The position numbers were made by a program, and so were the translations under genes. From an uncultured Acetatifactor sp. (lineage in GTDB: Bacteria; Bacillota; Clostridia; Lachnospirales; Lachnospiraceae), in NCBI GenBank assembly GCA_910578215.1, contig CAJTPH010000018.1:10117-74116 (forward strand): a stretch of DNA of 64,000 nt, read 5' to 3'. Below the pieces are notes generated by a model. That model saw only the letters and a list, made by a program, of their open reading frames with translations. It had not been told where the DNA came from and did no database searches. Positions 57,793-64,000 of this stretch are shown one piece after another. The first letter of the stretch is position 1; each line of letters opens with the position of its first letter.

Positions 57793-58583
57793 GGCTCACG
57801 CCTTATTTTGCCTATGCGAAAAAGAGCTTTCTGGGGCGCAGCGCCTATCGTTTTGATCATTTGATGGGTATCTTTTCCACATGTCTGCAGGTTTTTATCT
57901 ATTGGAACATTTACCGTGCCCTGTACGGGCAGAGGACGGAGGTGGACGGTATTACCCTGGCAATGGTGACCACTCATTTTATATTATCCATGGGGCTTAA
58001 GGAGGCTTTTTATACGGATGACGGTTATTTATCCCGAAAGATCAGGGACGGCAGTATTGCCACGGAGCTGCTGCGTCCCATAAGCTTCAAGGGCCGTATG
58101 CTTGCGGAAAATATGGGAAACGCGCTGTTTAATCTGATCTTCCGGTTTATTCCGGCGGTGCTTATCTCCGTGTGTATTGTGGGAATCCGTCCGCCGGCAG
58201 ACGCAAAAAGCGTATTGCTTTTTGCGGTAAGCGCCGTGCTGGGCTACGGTGTTCTCTGGGCGATCAGCTTTGCCTGTCAGATGACGGCTTTCTGGCTTAT
58301 AAATACATGGAGCCTCTTTACCGTCAAAAATGTTTTTGTAAAGGTGCTTTCCGGCTCCATGCTTCCGTTGTGGTTCATGCCTGAGTGGATGAGGGGGGTA
58401 CTTAGGGCGACACCCTTTTCCTCCATCTATTTTACACCTGTGCAAATTTATCTGGGACAGCTTTCCGCGGAGGAGATAGGGTGGCGGTGCCTGGTGCAGC
58501 TTCTGTGGGCTGCGGGAATCTTTCTGCTGGGGGATCTCCTGTGGCGCAGAGGGCAGAAAAAGCTGGTGGTACAGGGCGGTTAG
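57789..58583 (+). CDS. ABC-2 family permease
   Basis: 264 residues with six hydrophobic segments (GIFSTCLQVFIYWNIYRALY, LFNLIFRFIPAVLISVCIVG, VLLFAVSAVLGYGVLWAISF, PLWFMPEWMRGVLRATPFSS, LVQLLWAAGIFLLGDLLWRR). The family marker ISFKGRMLAENMGNALFNLI and LSRKIRDGSIATELLRPI fits ABC2_membrane_6 permeases. Coupled to the upstream ATPase by an ATGA overlap. It forms the membrane channel with the second permease at 58725. Confidence 0.88.
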   Translation: MRLTPYFAYAKKSFLGRSAYRFDHLMGIFSTCLQVFIYWNIYRALYGQRTEVDGITLAMVTTHFILSMGLKEAFYTDDGYLSRKIRDGSIATELLRPISFKGRMLAENMGNALFNLIFRFIPAVLISVCIVGIRPPADAKSVLLFAVSAVLGYGVLWAISFACQMTAFWLINTWSLFTVKNVFVKVLSGSMLPLWFMPEWMRGVLRATPFSSIYFTPVQIYLGQLSAEEIGWRCLVQLLWAAGIFLLGDLLWRRGQKKLVVQGG

Positions 58584-58637
58584 CGAAAGGATACCCTTTT
58601 GCGCGAAGAAATGTCCGGAATGCGGGCATCCTTTTCG
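58584..58637. repeat. Imperfect inverted repeat between permease genes
   Basis: CGAAAGGATACCC (58584-58596) is inverted, with one extra base and one mismatch, as GGGCATCCTTTTCG (58624-58637). It lies in the 140-base gap between the two permease genes. It may lower expression of the second permease or stabilise the upstream mRNA. Confidence 0.5.
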
Positions 58638-58724
58638 TGAGGGCTCTGTTTTGGGAATGAGTGTGATAAACATTGCACACTTCTGAATTTGAGTGCCTGC
58701 TGAAGCGGGCAGATGGGAGCAAAC

Positions 58725-59534
58725 ATGCAGGATAACACATTAAAGCTGATCGGGCTGTATATGAAGACCACCGTCCGCTCGTGGTTTCAGTACCGGGTGG
58801 ATGCGCTGCTGCGCTCTGTGGCAGTGTTTCTGCGAGAGGCGGCGGGGGTAATTGCGATTTATTTTACGCTGTTGAAGTTTGACGAGCTGAACGGATGGAG
58901 GCTGCCGGAAATGATGTTTCTGTACAGCCTGCTCTTTCTGACATATGGAATACTGATTATCTTTTTTACGGGATTGCGGGATTTCGGAGCGATGGTGCGC
59001 ACGGGAAAGTTTGATCGCTATATTCTGCGCCCCAGGGGACTGCTGTTTCAGATGATTTTTGTAAACGCGGACTGGTTTGCGGCGGTGGGGCATGGAGGGC
59101 TGGGCATATTGCTCTTTGTGATTTCGGCGGGCAGGGTCGGTATTCAATGGAATGCAGGGACCGTTGTTTATTATGTGCTGGCAGTGGCAGGGGGAGTCCT
59201 GATCCAGGGGGCGCTCTTTCTGTTTCTTGCCACGCTGAACATCTTCCTTATGGAGACGGGCAGCCTGAAGGAGCTGTTGTATTATGATACCCGCAAATTT
59301 GCGGGATATCCCATCAGCATTTTTCACAAGGCGATTCAGGGGTTTATGATTTATGTTGTGCCCATGGCGTTTGTGAATTATTTTCCGGCTCAGTTCCTTC
59401 TGCGCAAGCCGGACATGGCAGGCTTTCCGGAAGTTTTCCTTTATCTGACGCCTGTGGTCGGGGTGGGGACATACCTGCTCTCGTATCTGTTTTGGAGATA
59501 TGGGCTGCGGTATTATAAGAGCTCGGGCAATTAG
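58725..59534 (+). CDS. ABC-2 family permease (second)
   Basis: 269 residues from ATG 58725 behind GGGAG. Six hydrophobic segments (LLRSVAVFLREAAGVIAIYF, MMFLYSLLFLTYGILIIFFT, LGILLFVISAG, VVYYVLAVAGGVLIQGALFL) and the family features FGAMVRTGKFDRYILRPRGL and LPQ-free ending LTPVVGVGTYLLSYLFWRYG. Same family as the first permease but distinct in sequence, consistent with a heteromeric channel. The end of the LytTR-associated exporter cluster. Confidence 0.88.
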   Translation: MQDNTLKLIGLYMKTTVRSWFQYRVDALLRSVAVFLREAAGVIAIYFTLLKFDELNGWRLPEMMFLYSLLFLTYGILIIFFTGLRDFGAMVRTGKFDRYILRPRGLLFQMIFVNADWFAAVGHGGLGILLFVISAGRVGIQWNAGTVVYYVLAVAGGVLIQGALFLFLATLNIFLMETGSLKELLYYDTRKFAGYPISIFHKAIQGFMIYVVPMAFVNYFPAQFLLRKPDMAGFPEVFLYLTPVVGVGTYLLSYLFWRYGLRYYKSSGN

Positions 59535-59591
59535 AGCTGTCCCCGGGTTTAGGGTAAAATGAATCAGTGCATGGATGCGGCAGAATGCCGT

Positions 59592-59621
59592 TTGACATTC
59601 CCGGAAAGCAAATGGTATAAT
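59592..59621 (+). promoter_or_regulatory. Sigma-A type promoter
   Basis: TTGACA (59592-59597), an 18-base spacer and TATAAT (59616-59621), about 60 bases before the acidic hypothetical gene. Confidence 0.75.
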
Positions 59622-59681
59622 AATGTAATCCAGAAATAGGAAGCATCGGGATACATTATTAAAAAAACAGGAGACAACATT

Positions 59682-60287
59682 ATGGACAAAACGCAGGCAT
59701 ACATGCAAAATCTGAAAATGGAAGAAGTGCCCTGGGGCAGGCTTGACACAGCCTATGGCAGGGCAGGTGATTTTCCGGAATATTTTAAAACCATATGGGC
59801 TATGACCGATCTTTCGTCCGTTAAATCGGCGTCAAGTGAGATTCTGTCCAATATCGAGCACCAGAGTACCCTTTGGCATTCCACTCCGTTTGCAATGATA
59901 TTTCTGGTACGTATTTTTGAACATGCCATTCCCCAGACTACGGAAAATGAGTGCGCTGATTTTATTGTAGACGCTTTGCTGGAATTTTTTGAGGTAATCG
60001 CTGACTGCATCAACGACTATGACGGAATGGACCACGACGATCCGCTTCCGGACTTTTCCGATTTGCTGCAGGAGGATTATTTGGGGGCCGAGCTATGCGA
60101 TGAGGATGACGAAGAGGAGGAAGATAGCTTTGAACGCTTTGAAGAAAGCGATTATGATGTATTTTACAGCTTTTGGTATTACTCCCATCAGGCTCTTTTG
60201 CTGTGTAAACCACTGTTATCCAAATTGGAGAACACTCCTTTTCAAGAGAAGGCAGAAGAATTAAACGAAATGATCCCCCAAGCCTGA
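59682..60287 (+). CDS. Acidic hypothetical protein
   Basis: 201 residues, helical and acidic, with hydrophobic helices not long enough for clear membrane spans (STLWHSTPFAMIFLVRIFEH, ECADFIVDALLEFFEVIADC) and an Asp/Glu-rich centre (LCDEDDEEEEDSFERFEESD). The C-terminal helix (SHQALLLCKPLLSKLENTPF) completes the chain. It has its own promoter. The size and composition recall immunity proteins, but no toxin is adjacent and no family is recognised. Confidence 0.7.
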   Translation: MDKTQAYMQNLKMEEVPWGRLDTAYGRAGDFPEYFKTIWAMTDLSSVKSASSEILSNIEHQSTLWHSTPFAMIFLVRIFEHAIPQTTENECADFIVDALLEFFEVIADCINDYDGMDHDDPLPDFSDLLQEDYLGAELCDEDDEEEEDSFERFEESDYDVFYSFWYYSHQALLLCKPLLSKLENTPFQEKAEELNEMIPQA

Positions 60288-60456
60288 TTTAAAAATACAA
60301 CCGGCAATACGCAGCGGGCAAGTCCCTAAAAGACGTATAAAAGCGCTGCTTTGGCGTTCCGTGAGGGACGGGCCGAGGTGTTGTGAGAATCCGCATTTTG
60401 CACAAAAAAATATGTACATTGTATGGAAGTGTGTGTTATAATTAATACATTCGCGG

Positions 60457-60488
60457 GCAGGGAGGCTTCAGATTGCTTCCCTGCTTTT
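60457..60488 (+). terminator. Hairpin with T-run in the tldD leader (possible attenuator)
   Basis: GCAGGGAGGC and GCTTCCCTGC form a 10-bp stem (one G-T pair) with an 8-base loop, then TTTTAAAAAA, immediately before the GGAGG of tldD. TATAAT at 60437-60442 suggests transcription starts just upstream, so the hairpin would lie in the leader. Confidence 0.6.
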
Positions 60489-60509
60489 AAAAAAGGAGGT
60501 AATTAATTT

Positions 60510-61895
60510 ATGCTTGAGGATTTTATTTCAGGTAAAAAGGCTCTTTTTGCCACAGGCGTACATACAGAGCTTCGAGCGCAGGAGAACCGTAACAGGCGCG
60601 TCTCTTTGATACAGGGCAACCTGACGGCAAACAGCCGCTCCGAGGTCCTGGGCGTTTCGGCAAGGGTGTATAAAAACGGGTTATACGGCTTTTCGTCCAT
60701 GGCGGAATACTCCGCTTCCGCGGCGGAAGCAGTGCTGAAGGCGGCGACGGAGAATGCATTGTTCATGGATAAGCATGTTCCCAAGGGGAAGGGCGCGCTT
60801 CCGGTCATCCAGCCGGGAAACATTCCGCTTAATAAAACGATTTTAGACACGGAGCAGAAGCGTTATATCGAATTCTGCAAGGAGGTAGACGATTACATCA
60901 CCAGAACCTATCCCAAGCTTTCCAGCCGTTCCGTCATTCTGTCGGCGGATTCCATGGAGAAGCTGCTCTGCACGTCGGACGGGTATGACGGGCACACGGC
61001 ATCGCCGCGCAGCTATATCTACCTTTTCCTGAATACGGAGTCGGCTTCGGGAATGCCTCTTGAGCTGTTTAAGGCGGTAGGAGGGTCAGGCAACTTCGAG
61101 GACAGATTTACGGACCCGGCGCTTATTTATCCGGAGATCGATAAGCTGTATGAGACCTTGATGCGCAAGCGGGAAGGCGTCTATGCGGAAGCGGGCTACA
61201 AGACGGTTGTTCTGGGAGGCATTCTGTCGGGAATGCTGGCCCACGAGGCAGTGGGGCATACGGTGGAGGCGGATCTTGTTATGGGCGGCTCCGTGGCGGG
61301 ACCGAATCTGGGCAAGCGTGTGGGCTCCGAGCTGGTCAATCTTGTGGATTTTGCACATACCGCTTTTGGAGAGCAGGCGCCGCTTCCGGTTTATCTGGAT
61401 GACGAGGGGACGCCTGCGGAGGATGCCGTCCTTATTAAGGACGGCATCCTGACGGGATACATGAACAACCGGGAGAGCGCGGAGAATTTCGGAATGAAGC
61501 CTCAGGGCAATGCCCGGGCATGGGAGTTTTCCGGCGAACCTCTTATCCGCATGAGAAATACGGCGGTGCTTCCCGGAAAGGATAAGCTGGAGGATATAAT
61601 TGCATCCGTGGACGACGGCTACTATCTGATCGATACCAATAACGGTCAGGCGGATCTTACGGGCGAGTTTATGTTCGGCGTATGCATGGGGTATGAGATT
61701 AAAAACGGCAGGCTTGCCAGACCTATCCTGGATACCACCATTTCCGGAGTCGCTTTTGACATGCTGAAAACGGTAGATATGGTGTCGGACGAGATGGTTT
61801 GGTCAAGCTCCGGTTTCTGCGGCAAGAAACAGCCCATGCCGGTTGGAATGGGTGGTCCGGCACTTCGCTGCAAGGTTATGATTGGAGGTCGCTGA
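60510..61895 (+). CDS. tldD: TldD-family metallopeptidase subunit
   Basis: 461 residues. The zinc-binding HExxxH motif is in GILSGMLAHEAVGHTVEADL, with further family sequence GSELVNLVDFAHTAFGEQAP, LDDEGTPAEDAVLIKDGILT and GYMNNRESAENF. TldD and TldE form a heterodimeric peptidase that degrades peptides threaded into its active site and matures some modified peptides. AAAGGAGG precedes the ATG. The partner gene follows 5 bases downstream. Bases 60288-60456 before it hold no gene. Confidence 0.94.
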   Translation: MLEDFISGKKALFATGVHTELRAQENRNRRVSLIQGNLTANSRSEVLGVSARVYKNGLYGFSSMAEYSASAAEAVLKAATENALFMDKHVPKGKGALPVIQPGNIPLNKTILDTEQKRYIEFCKEVDDYITRTYPKLSSRSVILSADSMEKLLCTSDGYDGHTASPRSYIYLFLNTESASGMPLELFKAVGGSGNFEDRFTDPALIYPEIDKLYETLMRKREGVYAEAGYKTVVLGGILSGMLAHEAVGHTVEADLVMGGSVAGPNLGKRVGSELVNLVDFAHTAFGEQAPLPVYLDDEGTPAEDAVLIKDGILTGYMNNRESAENFGMKPQGNARAWEFSGEPLIRMRNTAVLPGKDKLEDIIASVDDGYYLIDTNNGQADLTGEFMFGVCMGYEIKNGRLARPILDTTISGVAFDMLKTVDMVSDEMVWSSSGFCGKKQPMPVGMGGPALRCKVMIGGR

Positions 61896-61900
61896 TAATT

Positions 61901-63199
61901 ATGGAAGATATCAAAAGCGTAGGCAGTAAGATAAATGAGGTACTTAAAAAGCATGGCGTGGAAAAGGCGCAGTTTTGGGTAACCCAGAAGGAGACCCACG
62001 AATTCAATGTGGACGGGGGAGAATTTTCCCTGTTCAGGACCCTTTATGACAACGGGCTGGCTCTTACGGTGTATCATCATAACAAAAAGGGCTCTGCCAG
62101 CACCAATAAGCTGACTGACGCAGACCTTGAGGCGGCGGTGGAGGGTGCGGTCACCTCCGCGGAATCGGGCATTGCCGACGAGGCATACGATATTGCGCCG
62201 AAGCAGGAAAATCAGTGCTTCCATGACAACGGTTATGAGCCTGACATCGACCGTCTTTTTGAGCGGATGCAGGAGCTGATGGCGGATATCAGGGAGCGTC
62301 ACCCCAAGATCATGGTGCAGCAGCTGATTGTCTCCCATGAAAAGGTACATAGTCTATATCAGAATACAAACGGAACAGAGTGCGAGACCTTTAAAGGAAA
62401 ATATTCGGTTTCGCTTATGTTTGCGGGTCATGAGGGGGATCTGACCACATCCTTCTTTGGCTCAGGCGTTATGACGGATAATCTGGACCGGCGTTTTATT
62501 GAGCTGGGTTCTCTTGAGTCTCAGCTTAAGGACGCGGAGGCGCAGCTGGTGACGGTTCCTTTTGAGGGCAAATTTGAGGGTGTGATCGTATTGACGCCGG
62601 ACAGCCTGGGTTCGCTGCTTTACAGTATCATCGGTAATTTTGCGTCTGACGGCGTTATTTTGGAAAAGACCAGCCTTTGGCTGAATAAACTGAACGAAAA
62701 GGTGGCGGATGAGCGCCTGACAATCTCCATGAAGCCGTCAGACTCCCGTATTGTGAACAAGGGACATGTCACGGCGGACGGTTTTCTTGAGGAGGACTAT
62801 GACCTCATTAAGGACGGCGTTCTGAAGTCGTTTATGCTGTCTCTTTATGTGGCAAACAAGTCCGGCTTTGAACGGGCGAAAAATACATCCTTCTCCGTGG
62901 TCATAGAGGGCGGAACGACACCCTATGCGGAGATTCTCAAGGGAATCAGGAAGGGTCTGATCGTAGGACGCTTTTCCGGCGGGCAGCCCGGGACAAACGG
63001 GGACTTTTCCGGTGTGGCGAAAAACAGCTTCCTTGTTGAGGACGGGAAGATTACCGGCGCGGTGAGCGAGACGATGATAAGCGGAAACCTTGCCGACATG
63101 CTGTTAAATCTGGTGGATATCTCGAAAGAGACCGTGGCGGACGGCGGCAGTGTCCTGCCGTACATTGCTTTTGACAAGGTTGTGATTTCGGGCAAGTAG
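61901..63199 (+). CDS. pmbA: TldE/PmbA-family subunit
   Basis: 432 residues from ATG 61901 (MEDIKSVGSKINEVLKKHGV), with GGAGGT 11 bases upstream; in-frame sequence further upstream overlaps tldD and is not used. Family motifs: DNGLALTVYHHNKKGSAST, EGKFEGVIVLTPDSLGSLLY, and the C-terminal GGQPGTNGDFSGVAKNSFLV with LVEDGKITGAVSETMISGNL. It lacks the HExxxH motif, as TldE does. It forms the complex with TldD. Confidence 0.93.
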   Translation: MEDIKSVGSKINEVLKKHGVEKAQFWVTQKETHEFNVDGGEFSLFRTLYDNGLALTVYHHNKKGSASTNKLTDADLEAAVEGAVTSAESGIADEAYDIAPKQENQCFHDNGYEPDIDRLFERMQELMADIRERHPKIMVQQLIVSHEKVHSLYQNTNGTECETFKGKYSVSLMFAGHEGDLTTSFFGSGVMTDNLDRRFIELGSLESQLKDAEAQLVTVPFEGKFEGVIVLTPDSLGSLLYSIIGNFASDGVILEKTSLWLNKLNEKVADERLTISMKPSDSRIVNKGHVTADGFLEEDYDLIKDGVLKSFMLSLYVANKSGFERAKNTSFSVVIEGGTTPYAEILKGIRKGLIVGRFSGGQPGTNGDFSGVAKNSFLVEDGKITGAVSETMISGNLADMLLNLVDISKETVADGGSVLPYIAFDKVVISGK

Positions 63200-63422
63200 G
63201 CAAAGGAGCCGGCAGCTTTGATGCTGACTGTGGCGTGAGATAAGAGGATGCGGTATATGATTTTTCAGGGGGGCTTCTGTAAGGAGCCCCTCGTGCTTTT
63301 TGGAAAAGCGTATCTACTGCCATCTACCATAAACTGTCCGGGGGATGTGCGCCATTTAAATGAACGTACTTATTTTTTCCTATTAAGCTTTTGCGGCATC
63401 ATATCCCTGCAGGCAATTTGTT

Positions 63423-63640
63423 TTAACCAAAATATTTGAAAGCATGTCCGTCCTCTGGCTCTCCAATTTCATATCCCAAGGCCGCTGTTAATTTTTCCTT
63501 CAGCTCAGAATACCGGCTTTCCAGCAGGGACCTTTTTCCTCTCCTGTCCAATAGGGCACAGAAGTATATACCTCACTTAGCTTTCCCCACAGCTGATCGG
63601 GTATGGTATAATGGATATTCGGGCTTATATCGTGATTCAT
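63423..63640 (-). pseudogene. Frameshifted small gene, family not certain
   Basis: On the minus strand, ATG 63640 opens MNHDISPNIHYTIPDQLWGK and YTSVPYWTGEEKGPCW, then stops. Around 63530 the coding sense moves to another frame, which reads SLLESRYSELKEKLTAALGY and EIGEPEDGHAFKYFG before a stop at 63423. Both halves look like one protein of a family I associate with small immunity-like proteins, with the middle missing. This suggests deletion or frameshift decay. The wider stretch 63200-64000 has no intact gene. Confidence 0.5.
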
Positions 63641-63813
63641 CAAGCTTACTTCCAAGCTATGCGTGCAGCGCTGTGCGCCGGCGCCTGATATTTATATCCT
63701 TATAGACTTAATTATAAAAGAGCTGTCTGTTATTTACAATGCATAGATAACGGCTTATTTTTGAAGGTAAAAATGACCTGCCGCATAATTGACGAAAAAA
63801 GTAAAAAAAGGTG

Positions 63814-63952
63814 TTGACATATAATTGCCAAGTGTGATATGATACTTCTCGCCCCATTGATAGAAGCAAACAGCAATGAACAAAAGCTTCCGAAAAAAAG
63901 GCAAAAAAAATTAAAAAAACCTGTTGACAAACAAGGAAGCATGTGGTAATCT
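63814..63952 (+). promoter_or_regulatory. Tandem strong promoters, rRNA-operon-like
   Basis: P1: TTGACA (63814-63819), 18 bases, TATGAT (63838-63843). P2: TTGACA (63924-63929), 17 bases, TAATCT (63947-63952), followed by AAGTAAGCTGTCC. Each is preceded by a run of A/T (UP-like). No protein gene follows before the window ends. The arrangement is typical of clostridial rRNA promoters, so an rRNA operon just beyond the edge is a reasonable guess. Confidence 0.6.
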
Positions 63953-64000
63953 AAGTAAGCTGTCCGGTGAACAACAGGAAGCACAGTGAAGAACACAGGC

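Noticed and set aside
1..64000. CRISPR array
   Set aside because: The repeats seen (flagellin leader, 46.7 kb, 13.4 kb, 27 kb) have no regular unique spacers of 30-40 bases and no cas genes are present.

Overview
The window comes from a Gram-positive, endospore-forming, flagellated clostridium, most likely a Lachnospiraceae. The basis is the gene content (BofA, flagellin and FliS, a Tad/Flp pilus locus with two-gene TadE/TadG-like pseudopilins, class I two-subunit fumarase, TldD/TldE, NptA-type Na/Pi transporter, DUF5688 and DUF5348 cargo proteins), strong GGAGG ribosome sites, frequent TTG/GTG starts and a roughly 50% GC host background.

Layout. 1-6 kb: an acidic-repeat protein with a degenerate AAA-like domain, glycogen branching enzyme, a lipoprotein and a membrane EAL phosphodiesterase. 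6-11.7 kb: a large DUF6240/FliK-like protein, flagellin with a duplicated leader, a FliS-like chaperone, a DUF2508 protein and BofA. 11.8-42.8 kb: a Tad pilus operon (CpaA-like peptidase, CpaE/TadZ-like protein, CpaF/TadA ATPase, TadB, TadC, Flp prepilin, pseudopilins, second peptidase, FHA protein) interrupted inside cpaF by a mobile element of about 19.8 kb (about 14473-34292).

The element is Tn554-like. Its left end encodes three overlapping tyrosine recombinases and a DUF6262/TnpC-like protein. Its right end encodes a serine recombinase and a second TnpC-like DNA-binding protein. Cargo of lower GC includes a RadC-type JAB protein, a DUF262 protein with a long acidic tail, a J-domain protein, SSB, DUF5688, a fourth tyrosine recombinase, a lipoprotein, a NERD-domain membrane protein, a CAP-domain lipoprotein and two small Xre regulators. 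No relaxase or type IV secretion genes are visible, so it looks mobile within a cell but not self-conjugative. Insertion falls in the Walker B codons of cpaF, so the secretion ATPase is split and the pilus should be off unless the element excises.

42.9-53.8 kb: rhomboid protease, flavodoxin-SCP2 protein, HIT protein, a low-GC hypothetical, fumarase alpha and beta separated by tandem repeats, an acyltransferase, tRNA-Ser(GCT), a Na/Pi cotransporter beside a PhoP/PhoR-type two-component pair, and a GH43 glycosidase. 54-64 kb: a LytTR regulator with a soluble GHKL kinase followed by a two-ATPase, two-permease ABC-2 exporter, a hypothetical acidic protein, TldD and TldE, a broken small gene, and two tandem strong promoters at the edge that resemble rRNA promoters. 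All calls rest on reading the sequence and on knowledge of families; no database search was run.
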